The notes: a model not told the origin generated them from the sequence alone. A DNA stretch of 5,780 bases from Desulfovibrio sp. (GCA_031270875.1 JAISXC010000253.1:1-5780), one strand, 5' to 3'. Counted from the stretch's first letter, positions 1-5,780 are shown. Translations and numbers: made by a program.

Positions 1-290
1 TGCAGGCGTCCAACGGGACCGTGGTCCAGTCCGTCGCGCAAAACAGGCGGGCCATCGGCTACATCGGCTTCGGCTACCTCAACGATTCCATCAAAAAGCT
101 TGACGTGGACGGCATCACGGCAAGCCCTGCGACGGCCCTGGCCAGGCAGTGGCCCATTGCCCGCGAGCTGTATCTGTTTACAAACGGCGAACCCGCCGGA
201 GCCGTCAAAAAACTTGTAACATTTCTGCTTGACCCGCAAAAGGGCCAGAAGGCCGTTGCGGAAACAGGCTATATCCCCCTGCAGAAGTAG
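1..290 (+). CDS. pstS: PstS, periplasmic phosphate-binding protein of the Pst ABC transporter (C-terminal fragment, 5' end outside window)
   Basis: This is the last 95 or so residues of the extracytoplasmic receptor that captures inorganic phosphate and hands it to the PstC-PstA channel. The reading frame is open from base 3 and ends at TAG 288-290, so the gene starts upstream of the window. The GTG at 21 is an internal valine codon, not a start. The visible residues fit the family: NGTVVQSVAQ followed by AIGYIGFGYL matches the 'GAIGY(I/V)GLGY' region of PstS-type proteins. The end, with LYLFTNGEPAG, FLLDPQKGQKAV and a closing GYIPL, is typical of PBP-like phosphate receptors. The gene lies 14 bases before pstC on the same strand, which supports the assignment. 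The signal peptide and the first phosphate-contact loops cannot be seen here. Confidence 0.93.
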   Translation, partial: QASNGTVVQSVAQNRRAIGYIGFGYLNDSIKKLDVDGITASPATALARQWPIARELYLFTNGEPAGAVKKLVTFLLDPQKGQKAVAETGYIPLQK

Positions 291-304
291 CGGGAGACCA
301 CAAA

Positions 305-1189
305 ATGAGCACCGGTTTTGCCCGCAAGGAAACATACATCCGCCGCATCCTGGCGGGCATCGCCGGATGCTCCCTGCTTTTTCTGGCTCTTATCATGCTG
401 TTCCTGTTCATGGAAGGCCTGCCGGCGTTCAGGGATCTCGCGCCTCTGGATTTTTTTTTCGGCATGGGATGGTACCCCACGTCGGAACCACCCGAATTCG
501 GCATCTTTCCGCTGATAGCCGGTTCCGTGGCCGTGACCCTGGTGTCCGGCGCCCTGGCAATCCTTCTTGGCGTGATGACGGCGGTCTGGCTCACGGAAAT
601 CGCTCCGTCCCCGGTGCGCAGGATATGCAAACCGCTAATTGAGCTATTGGCCGCGCTGCCGTCAGTCGTGGTGGGATTTTTCGGCATGGTCGTCATCGCT
701 CCGCTACTTCAGCGCCATCTTGACGTGGACACAGGGCTTAACCTCTTCAACGCCGGACTGATGCTGGCCTTTATGAGCGTGCCGATCGTCTGTTCCGTCG
801 CCGAGGACGCCCTGTACGCCGTGCCCGCCACCTTGCGGGAAGCGTCCCTGGCCCTTGGGGCGACCCGCTGGGAGACAACGATCCGCGTGGTCGTTCCGGC
901 GGCTTTTTCGGGCATAGGCACAGCCTGTATGCTCGGCATGTCCCGCAGCATCGGCGAAACAATGGTGGTGCTCATGGTGGCCGGCGGCGCCGGAATCCTC
1001 CCGACTTCCGTCTTTGATCCCGTCCGGCCCATGCCGGCGGCCATTGCCGCGGAAATGGCGGAGGCCCCGTTCAGAGGCGAGCATTACCATGCCCTGTTCG
1101 CCATCGGCATGGTCCTTTTTCTGTTCACGCTGCTTTTCAACACAATCGCCCAGCGCATTGCGGAAAAAAACCGCCAGTCGCCGGACTGA
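305..1189 (+). CDS. pstC: PstC, phosphate ABC transporter permease subunit
   Basis: This is one of two inner-membrane subunits that form the phosphate channel of the PstSCAB importer. It has 294 residues, slightly shorter than E. coli PstC. The ATG at 305 is chosen because GGGAGA (292-297) lies 7 bases upstream and the pstS stop is only 14 bases away. About six hydrophobic segments are visible, near residues 17-37, 67-90, 113-135, 148-168, 200-225 and 263-284, with a basic N-terminus. The PstC hallmark ALPSVVVGFFG is at 117-127. The cytoplasmic EAA loop that contacts the ATPase starts at REASLALGAT (178-187) and continues through VVVPAAFSGI to SRSIGETM. The motif REASLALGAT recurs identically in PstA, as expected for paired permeases. 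A run of nine T bases (451-459) lies inside the gene, encoding part of DFFF. Assignment as PstC rather than PstA rests on gene order and on this region's similarity to PstC. Confidence 0.95.
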   Translation: MSTGFARKETYIRRILAGIAGCSLLFLALIMLFLFMEGLPAFRDLAPLDFFFGMGWYPTSEPPEFGIFPLIAGSVAVTLVSGALAILLGVMTAVWLTEIAPSPVRRICKPLIELLAALPSVVVGFFGMVVIAPLLQRHLDVDTGLNLFNAGLMLAFMSVPIVCSVAEDALYAVPATLREASLALGATRWETTIRVVVPAAFSGIGTACMLGMSRSIGETMVVLMVAGGAGILPTSVFDPVRPMPAAIAAEMAEAPFRGEHYHALFAIGMVLFLFTLLFNTIAQRIAEKNRQSPD

Positions 1190-1196
1190 GGCAACA

Positions 1197-2066
1197 ATGG
1201 GCGCACCTCCCGCAACACGCCGCCTGAACAGGCAACGCTTCATGTTCCTGATGCTCAGATCCGCCGCCGCCGTCAATATCATGGCCCTTATGAGCGTGTG
1301 CGCTTTTCTCGTATGGAACGGCCTTCCCGCCATCTCCTGGGAGTTTCTGACGGAACCGCCGCGCAAAAGCATGACGGAAGGCGGCATCCTGCCCTGCATC
1401 GCGGGCACGTTTTTTCTTTCTCTCGGGGCGCTTGGCGTGTCCTTTCCCCTGGGGGTGGCGTCAGCCGTGTATTTGCACGAATATGCGGGGCATACCGTTT
1501 TTGCCCGCTACATCCGACTCGGCGTGAACAACCTTGCGGGCGTTCCCTCCATTGTGTTCGGACTTTTCGGCATGAGTTTCTTTGTCATAAGCTGCGGTTT
1601 CAACGTGTCGCTCCTGTCCGGCATCCTGACCCTGGCGGTGCTGACGCTGCCGATCATCATAGGCACCGCGGAGGAAGCTCTGCGGCAGGTGCCGGCGGAA
1701 TTGCGGGAGGCGTCCCTCGCGCTCGGAGCCACGCAAAGCCAGACCATCACGCGCGTGGTGCTGCCCGCCGCGCTGCCGGGCATGCTGACAGGGGCCATTC
1801 TGGGACTTTCGCGGGCGGCCGGGGAAACGGCGGCCATCATGTTCACCGCCGCGGTGTTTTTCAAAAAAGGCGGCGTGGACTCCCTGTTCAGTCCCGTCAT
1901 GGCCCTGCCGAATCACATGTATGTGCTCGCCACGTCCGGCACCGAAATCAGCAAAACCATGCCGCTGCAATACGGCACGGCGCTCGTGCTTCTCGCCCTG
2001 GTCATCGGCATAAACATCTTTGCCATTCTCATGCGGGACAGACTGCAAAAAAAGCAGAAACAGTGA
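1197..2066 (+). CDS. pstA: PstA, phosphate ABC transporter permease subunit
   Basis: This is the second membrane subunit of the phosphate importer, pairing with PstC. It has 289 residues, close to the usual PstA size. The frame is open upstream to 1014, but that part overlaps pstC. ATG 1197 is preferred because GAGG lies 5 bases upstream, overlapping the pstC stop, and because it gives a normal basic N-terminus. Hydrophobic segments occur near residues 22-40, 66-92, 113-134, 137-156, 190-207 and 260-279. NNLAGVPSIVFGLFG (111-125) is the PstA/PstC signature. The EAA loop begins with REASLALGAT (170-179) and runs through VVLPAALPGMLTG into LSRAAGETAA. The C-terminus is strongly basic (DRLQKKQKQ). 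Spacing of 7 bases from pstC indicates co-transcription and probable translational coupling. No pstB follows, so the ATPase must be encoded elsewhere or upstream. Confidence 0.95.
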   Translation: MGAPPATRRLNRQRFMFLMLRSAAAVNIMALMSVCAFLVWNGLPAISWEFLTEPPRKSMTEGGILPCIAGTFFLSLGALGVSFPLGVASAVYLHEYAGHTVFARYIRLGVNNLAGVPSIVFGLFGMSFFVISCGFNVSLLSGILTLAVLTLPIIIGTAEEALRQVPAELREASLALGATQSQTITRVVLPAALPGMLTGAILGLSRAAGETAAIMFTAAVFFKKGGVDSLFSPVMALPNHMYVLATSGTEISKTMPLQYGTALVLLALVIGINIFAILMRDRLQKKQKQ

Positions 2067-2118
2067 TCCTCGGCGGACAAAGCCGCAGTGCGCACGTGAA
2101 ACGGATTCAACAAAAGTC

Positions 2119-2148
2119 TTGACAAATCCACCCGACAATCCTTATCAA
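2119..2148 (+). promoter_or_regulatory. Putative sigma-70-type promoter for the hemB-ahbD-ahbA unit
   Basis: A perfect -35 hexamer TTGACA (2119-2124) is followed after 18 bases by TATCAA (2143-2148), which matches the -10 consensus at four of six positions. The surrounding 40 bases are clearly more AT-rich than the flanking genes. Transcription would begin near 2155 and leave a leader of about 70 bases before the hemB start. The site sits in the only sizeable gap between pstA and hemB, which supports hemB having its own promoter instead of depending on the pst operon. I cannot identify a specific operator here. Confidence 0.6.
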
Positions 2149-2217
2149 TAAAAAACTGTAAGATGTCCGGCGCGTCCCGGCGGCCGCCATGCCCACGATT
2201 ACCGGAAACCGCACATC

Positions 2218-2221
2218 GGAG
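2218..2221 (+). promoter_or_regulatory. Ribosome binding site that decides the hemB start
   Basis: GGAG lies 6 bases before ATG 2228. The in-frame ATG at 2189 has no comparable purine tract: it is preceded by a GC-rich cggcggccgcc stretch. Family alignment also favours 2228, because HemB proteins normally begin a few residues before the R-R-L-R motif. Confidence 0.7.
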
Positions 2222-2227
2222 CACGCC

Positions 2228-3211
2228 ATGAACACAGCATTTCACCGCGGCCGCCGTCTGCGCCAAAACCCCCGCCTGCGCGATCTTGTCCGCGAAACCC
2301 CGCCGCTTCTGGCCGAAAGCCTTATCATGCCCTATTTTGTCGTGGAAACGGAAGACCGCCGCTTTCGCGAAGAAATCCCCTCCATGCCCGGACAGTTTCA
2401 ACTGAGCCCGGACGAACTGGAAAAACAGGTGGAGACCGTGCCGCGCCTCGCCGCCGTGCTCCTTTTCGGCATACCGGCCCGGAAGGACGACAGGGCTTCG
2501 GGCGCGTACGCGGAAAACGGCATTGTTCAGCAGGCCGTGCGCCGCCTCAAGTCACTCCGCCCGGACCTTCTGGTCATCACCGATGTTTGCCTGTGCGAAT
2601 ACATGAGTCACGGGCACTGCGGCGTATTGTCCGCCGACGGCGCGATACGGAACGACGCCACGCTGCCCCTCATCGCCAGAACGGCGGTAAGCCACGCGCG
2701 GGCCGGCGCGGACATGGTGGCCCCCTCGGACATGATGGACGGACGCGTGATCGCGATACGCGGCGCTCTTGACGCCGAAGGATTCACGCAGACGCCGATC
2801 CTCTCCTATGCGGTCAAATACGCCTCGGCCTTTTACGGCCCCTTCCGCGAAGCCGCGCGCTCGGCGCCGGCCTGCGGCGACCGCAAATCCTATCAGATGG
2901 ATCCCGGCAACGCCCGCGAGGCGCTCATTGAGGCCCGGGCGGATATCGCCGAAGGCGCGGACGCCCTCATCGTCAAGCCGGCGGGACCGTACGCGGATAT
3001 TCTTTGCCGGGTGCGGCGGGCCGTGGACGTGCCCCTCTGCGCCTATCAGGTGAGCGGGGAATACGCCATGCTGCGGGCGGCCGGCCTCAACGGCTGGATC
3101 GACGAAAGAGCCGTGATGCTGGAGTCCCTGCTCGGCCTCAAACGGGCGGGCGCGGACATGATCATCACATATTGCGCGGAAGAACTGCTCCGGCGGGAGT
3201 TGGCGCGCTGA
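2228..3211 (+). CDS. hemB: HemB, porphobilinogen synthase (delta-aminolevulinic acid dehydratase)
   Basis: This cytoplasmic enzyme condenses two 5-aminolevulinate molecules into porphobilinogen, the monopyrrole precursor of all tetrapyrroles. It has 327 residues from ATG 2228, a normal size for the family (an upstream in-frame ATG at 2189 would add 13). The HemB signature is complete. The N-terminal RRLRQNPRLRDLVRET precedes the barrel. The metal site DVCLCEYMSHGHCG supplies Cys121, Cys123 and Cys131, the triad that binds catalytic zinc in Zn-type enzymes. SYAVKYASAFYGPFR carries Lys197, and DALIVKPAGPYADIL carries Lys250, the usual Schiff-base lysine. KSYQMDPGNAREAL (from 220) is the conserved substrate-side loop, with Glu231 at the position of the allosteric magnesium ligand. 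YQVSGEYAM (273-281) follows. The stop overlaps the ahbD start by one base (TGATG). Placement with Ahb genes suggests regulation as a haem/siroheme unit. Confidence 0.97.
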   Translation: MNTAFHRGRRLRQNPRLRDLVRETPPLLAESLIMPYFVVETEDRRFREEIPSMPGQFQLSPDELEKQVETVPRLAAVLLFGIPARKDDRASGAYAENGIVQQAVRRLKSLRPDLLVITDVCLCEYMSHGHCGVLSADGAIRNDATLPLIARTAVSHARAGADMVAPSDMMDGRVIAIRGALDAEGFTQTPILSYAVKYASAFYGPFREAARSAPACGDRKSYQMDPGNAREALIEARADIAEGADALIVKPAGPYADILCRVRRAVDVPLCAYQVSGEYAMLRAAGLNGWIDERAVMLESLLGLKRAGADMIITYCAEELLRRELAR

Positions 3212-4314
3212 TGGGCCATTCGCGTCACGGGCACGACGGACAGGGACCGCATGTTCTTGAGGACGGCAGCCCCGCCTGCCGACTGATCGCCTGGGAAATC
3301 ACCCGCTCCTGCAATCTGGCCTGCAGGCACTGCCGGGCGGAAGCCCATGAAGCCCCGTATCCGGGCGAGCTCACCACAACGCAGGCCCGCGCGCTTATTG
3401 AGTCCTTTCCAGAAGTGGGCAGACCCATCATTATTTTTACGGGCGGCGACCCCATGCTGCGCCCCGACGTGTACGAACTCGTGGCCTACGCTCACGGAAA
3501 GGGCCTGACTTGCGCCTTTTCCCCCAACGGAACCCTCATCGACGCGAGCAACGCCGGAAAAATCAAATCCGCCGGAGTGGACCGCTGTTCCATCTCCATC
3601 GACGGGCCGGACGCGGCAAGCCATGACGCCTTTCGCGGCGTTCCGGGGGCTTTTGACGCCTCCGTGCGGGGCATCGGGCATCTGAAGGACGCCGGTCTGT
3701 CCTTTCAGATCAACACTACCGTGACAAGGGACAACCTCGGGCGGTTCAGACAGATATTCAATCTCTGCCGCCGCCTCGGGGCCGCGGCCTGGCACATTTT
3801 TCTTCTGGTGCCGACGGGCCGCGCGGCGCGCCTTGGCGACCAGGTGATTACCGCCGGGGAATACGAGGATGTTCTGCACTGGCTCTACGAATTCCGCAAG
3901 ACAACGGACATGCATCTGAAAGCCACCTGCGCGCCCCACTACTACCGGATTCTGCGGCAACGCGCCCATGCCGAGGGGCTGCGCGTCACGCCGGAGACAT
4001 TCGGCATGGATGCCCTCACCCGGGGCTGCCTTGGCGGAACGGGCTTTTGCTTTATCAGCCACACTGGACAGGTGCAGCCCTGCGGCTATCTGCCGCTCGA
4101 CTGCGGTAACGTGCTGCTTACTCCCTTTCCGCGGATCTGGCGGGAAAACCCCTATTTTCGCCAGTTCCGCGACCAGACCTGTTACAAGGGCAAATGCGGG
4201 GTCTGCGAATTTCACAAGGTCTGCGGCGGCTGCCGCGCACGGGCCTATAGTCTGGACGGCGACCACATGGCCGAGGAACCGCTCTGCTCCTACCGGCCCC
4301 GCGCCAAAGACTGA
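3211..4314 (+). CDS. ahbD: AhbD, radical SAM haem b synthase (Fe-coproporphyrin III oxidative decarboxylase)
   Basis: AhbD catalyses the final step of the siroheme-dependent haem pathway: oxidative decarboxylation of two propionates of Fe-coproporphyrin III to vinyl groups, giving haem b. The protein has 367 residues. The radical SAM cluster motif is C34-X3-C38-X2-C41 within WEITRSCNLACRHCRAEA. GGDP (78-81) is the SAM-binding 'GGE' motif, with Asp replacing the common Glu. The C-terminus has a SPASM-like set for an auxiliary cluster: C273-X12-G-X4-C291, then C329-X2-C332-X5-C338-X2-C341, then C359. GCLGGTGFCFISH and GQVQPCGYL (272-294) look specific to AhbD rather than AhbC/NirJ, from memory of the family. 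ATG 3211 is chosen because it overlaps the hemB TGA (TGATG) with GGGAG 11 bases upstream; the open frame before it lies inside hemB. The N-terminus is His-rich (four His in the first 14 residues). AhbC is the main alternative, less likely. Confidence 0.88.
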   Translation: MGHSRHGHDGQGPHVLEDGSPACRLIAWEITRSCNLACRHCRAEAHEAPYPGELTTTQARALIESFPEVGRPIIIFTGGDPMLRPDVYELVAYAHGKGLTCAFSPNGTLIDASNAGKIKSAGVDRCSISIDGPDAASHDAFRGVPGAFDASVRGIGHLKDAGLSFQINTTVTRDNLGRFRQIFNLCRRLGAAAWHIFLLVPTGRAARLGDQVITAGEYEDVLHWLYEFRKTTDMHLKATCAPHYYRILRQRAHAEGLRVTPETFGMDALTRGCLGGTGFCFISHTGQVQPCGYLPLDCGNVLLTPFPRIWRENPYFRQFRDQTCYKGKCGVCEFHKVCGGCRARAYSLDGDHMAEEPLCSYRPRAKD

Positions 4315-4327
4315 CGGAAAACGCGCC

Positions 4328-4807
4328 GTGAAAACCCACATCCCGGAACAGATCGCCCTGGACTGCATTGACCGCCGCCTTCTGGACATCATCCAGACGG
4401 ATTTTCCCCTCTGCCCGCGCCCCTATGCCGAGCTCGGCAGACGCCTCGGCATCGCGGAAAAGGAAGCCCTCGACCGCGTGCGCGCCCTGAGGAGAAAACA
4501 TGTCATCCGCCGCCTGGGAGCGAATTTCCAATCCTCCGGCCTGGGTTTCGTCTCCACGCTGTGCGCGGCCGAAGTGCCTGAGGATGCCCTTGAAAGCTTC
4601 ATCGCCGCGGTCAATGCCGAACCGGGCGTCACTCACAACTATCTGCGCGGGCACAGCTACAACGTGTGGTTCACCCTGATCAGCCCCTCGCGCGAGGAAG
4701 CGCAGGCCGTGCTTGACGGCATCACGGAACGCACCGGCGTGCCCATCCTCAATCTTCCGGCGACGAGGATATATAAAATCCGCGTGGATTTCCGGATGAC
4801 GGAGTAA
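4328..4807 (+). CDS. ahbA: Siroheme decarboxylase subunit, AhbA/AhbB family (Lrp/AsnC fold), probably AhbA
   Basis: AhbA and AhbB together remove the two acetate carboxyls at C12 and C18 of siroheme, giving 12,18-didecarboxysiroheme. The protein has 159 residues. An N-terminal winged-helix part (about 14-62, including DRRLLDIIQTDFPL and ALRRKHVIRRLGANF) is followed by an AsnC-type alpha/beta domain (about 72-155). The segment VTHNYLRGHSYNVWFTL (101-117) is characteristic of the decarboxylase/NirDLGH family and supplies His103 and His109, candidate haem-site residues. It is not expected in amino-acid-sensing Lrp regulators. The start is GTG 4328, 13 bases after the ahbD stop, with GGA 9 bases upstream; the frame is open further back, but only over ahbD in another frame. 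Older annotation would call this an Lrp/AsnC transcriptional regulator or NirD. The family call is firm. The choice of A over B is my recollection of the 'NFxSxxLGFxSTLCAA' type and is moderate only. Confidence 0.85.
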   Translation: MKTHIPEQIALDCIDRRLLDIIQTDFPLCPRPYAELGRRLGIAEKEALDRVRALRRKHVIRRLGANFQSSGLGFVSTLCAAEVPEDALESFIAAVNAEPGVTHNYLRGHSYNVWFTLISPSREEAQAVLDGITERTGVPILNLPATRIYKIRVDFRMTE

Positions 4808-4826
4808 AGCGCGATTTATTCGCGCT
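4808..4826 (+). terminator. Hairpin just after the decarboxylase gene, possible terminator without a U-tract
   Basis: AGCGCGA (4808-4814) and TCGCGCT (4820-4826) form a perfect 7-bp stem with a 5-base loop, beginning at the first base after the TAA stop. The position is right for the end of the hemB-ahbD-ahbA transcript. No run of T follows (the next bases are GGTAAACG), so it is not a classical intrinsic terminator. It could instead protect the 3' end of the mRNA. Confidence 0.4.
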
Positions 4827-4848
4827 GGTAAACGCCGGAGCGGGCGCT

Positions 4849-4913
4849 GATCAAGAAAAGAAGGAATACACAATCTCAAAGGCAACATGCTCTATCTGAT
4901 AAACTTCTTGATC
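4849..4913. repeat. Inverted repeat with 9-bp perfect arms in the gap before the histidine kinase gene
   Basis: GATCAAGAA (4849-4857) is the exact reverse complement of TTCTTGATC (4905-4913), with 47 bases between the arms. Skipping one mismatch (4848/4914), three more outer bases pair (CGC 4845-4847 with GCG 4915-4917), so 12 of 13 positions match. The enclosed stretch is AT-rich and contains purine runs. The gap 4808-4971 otherwise shows no gene longer than a few codons. The repeat could be an RNA stem in the kinase leader, two half-sites for a looping regulator, or chance. Confidence 0.45.
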
Positions 4914-4971
4914 CGCGATGGCAATTCGGGCTAAATGACTCGTAAAAAGGCAAGACACCAAACCGGCGGGC

Positions 4972-5780
4972 ATGATGACAGGAACCAAATCGCGCCATCC
5001 CATCATAATCGGAACACTGTTGTACTTTCTCGGGGTGATTGTCTATCTGTCCGGCATGTATTATTTTGACGACCGGGCGTTGGAGCGGGATACCAACAAG
5101 CGCCTGCAAACGGAGGCGAAATCCATCCTCTGGCTTCTGGAAGACGACATGGATACGCTTCTGGCGGGCGGGACGGAGGACGGGCGATACGATGTCCTGG
5201 TGCGTAAATTGTCCGCTTACGCTCATTCCCGCGACCTGAAATTTCTTTATGTGCTTGGACTGTCCGATACGGGGCTTGTCAATATCGTCACCAGCGCCAC
5301 GGAGGAGGAATGGCGCGAGCATTCTTTTCAGCGCAATTACGAGGAATTTCCCGAACCCAATGAATTCATGCTCCGCGCCCTGTCGACCGGCACCGTGCAG
5401 TGGGACAGTCTGGCGGATCAGTACGGCGAACTCCGCTCTCTCTACTTTCCCTTTCAGGGAGGGAATCAGCGGACTTTTATCGCCTGCGCCGATATCTTAA
5501 TGAATGATGTCCGCACCATGCAACGTCGGGATATGATGCGGGCCGCAACGTCCGCTTTTTTCTTTCTGCTTTGCGCCGTGCCTCTTATGGTGTTGACGGC
5601 GAAAGACATTCGCGCCCAACGGGAAGCCGAACGCGCCCGCGAGCTGGCTGAAAAGGCGGCTCGCGCCAAATCGGATTTTCTTTCCTGCATGAGCCACGAA
5701 ATGCGCACCCCCATGAACGCCATCATGGGCATGCTGTCCATCGCCAGGTCGGCAACGGAGATTGAGCGCAAGGAATATTG
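4972..5780 (+). CDS. Membrane-bound sensor histidine kinase (N-terminal part, continues past window end)
   Basis: This is the first 269 residues of a two-component sensor kinase; the frame is open to the last base. The start is ATG 4972 (or the adjacent ATG 4975), since an in-frame TGA at 4936 blocks any longer form; the ribosome site is weak. Order of parts: short basic N-terminus, transmembrane helix 1 (about 11-32), extracytoplasmic sensor region (about 33-188) with no motif I recognise, transmembrane helix 2 (about 191-209), charged helical linker rich in Ala, Arg and Glu (211-238, likely coiled coil), then the HisKA dimerisation domain. The H-box [19 protein letters not shown] gives His242 as the phosphorylation site, followed by Glu243, Arg245, Thr246 and Pro247. 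The MSHE-RTPMNAI form is common in hybrid kinases with receiver domains, so such domains may follow. The ligand cannot be predicted. It begins 164 bases after the haem genes and need not be related to them. Confidence 0.9.
   Translation, partial: MMTGTKSRHPIIIGTLLYFLGVIVYLSGMYYFDDRALERDTNKRLQTEAKSILWLLEDDMDTLLAGGTEDGRYDVLVRKLSAYAHSRDLKFLYVLGLSDTGLVNIVTSATEEEWREHSFQRNYEEFPEPNEFMLRALSTGTVQWDSLADQYGELRSLYFPFQGGNQRTFIACADILMNDVRTMQRRDMMRAATSAFFFLLCAVPLMVLTAKDIRAQREAERARELAEKAARAKSDFLSCMSHEMRTPMNAIMGMLSIARSATEIERKEY

Noticed and set aside
2189..2227. Longer hemB start at ATG 2189
   Set aside because: It would add 13 residues not typical of HemB and lacks a ribosome site, whereas ATG 2228 has GGAG 6 bases upstream.
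3004..3210. Longer AhbD reading from 3004
   Set aside because: The extra 69 codons lie in another frame inside hemB and give an Arg/Gly-rich sequence unlike any AhbD; TGATG coupling at 3209-3213 marks the true start.
3046..4392. 448-codon open frame on the minus strand
   Set aside because: It lies antisense to hemB, ahbD and ahbA, which have complete family motifs; its translation is low-complexity Ala/Gly/Arg with no recognisable domain, as expected for a GC-rich shadow frame.
4328..4807. Calling the third haem-cluster gene an Lrp/AsnC transcriptional regulator
   Set aside because: The fold is shared, but the VTHNYLRGHSYNVWFTL segment and the position after ahbD fit siroheme decarboxylase, not an amino-acid-responsive regulator.
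4118..4888. 256-codon minus-strand open frame over the decarboxylase gene
   Set aside because: It is the antisense image of the well-supported ahbD end and ahbA, with no motif and no plausible ribosome site.
4935..5070. Small frame from ATG 4935 overlapping the kinase start (about 44 codons)
   Set aside because: It runs out of frame through the kinase transmembrane region, and its composition (His/Arg/Asn) looks like a shadow.
1..5780. CRISPR array, insertion sequence, tRNA or rRNA
   Set aside because: I saw no regularly spaced direct repeats, no transposase-like frame, no terminal repeats and no cloverleaf or rRNA signature on either strand.

Overview
The window is a stretch of moderately high-GC bacterial chromosome with every supported gene on the + strand. 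It holds three blocks: the end of a phosphate-uptake (pst) operon, a small haem-biosynthesis cluster, and the first part of a sensor histidine kinase. The haem genes belong to the siroheme-dependent (Ahb) route used by sulfate-reducing bacteria and archaea. Together with the GC-rich codon use, this suggests a Desulfovibrio/Bilophila-type member of the Desulfovibrionaceae. That placement is inferred from family knowledge, not from a search.

Positions 1-2066 carry the C-terminal end of the periplasmic phosphate-binding protein PstS, then the two permease subunits PstC and PstA. The gaps are 14 and 7 bases, so they are almost certainly one transcript. The ATPase gene pstB does not follow pstA, and neither does phoU. 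A 161-base gap comes next, holding a good sigma-70-like promoter (TTGACA at 2119, TATCAA at 2143).

Positions 2228-4807 are a tight three-gene unit. hemB encodes porphobilinogen synthase with a zinc-type cysteine triad. ahbD encodes the SPASM-type radical SAM haem b synthase and overlaps the hemB stop by one base. The third gene encodes one Lrp/AsnC-fold subunit of siroheme decarboxylase, with a GTG start 13 bases after ahbD. HemB supplies porphobilinogen at the head of tetrapyrrole synthesis. AhbA/B decarboxylates siroheme, and AhbD performs the last step from Fe-coproporphyrin III to haem b. The second decarboxylase subunit and the middle enzyme AhbC are not in the window.

Positions 4808-4971 are non-coding. 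They contain a 7-bp hairpin right after the decarboxylase gene and a separate long-range inverted repeat. From 4972 a membrane sensor histidine kinase begins: transmembrane segment, periplasmic domain of about 155 residues, second transmembrane segment, coiled coil, HisKA H-box. It runs off the window end. I see no mobile element, CRISPR array, tRNA or rRNA, and no clear evidence of a wholly new system. The most useful leads are the split Ahb gene set, the missing pstB, and the structured gap before the kinase.
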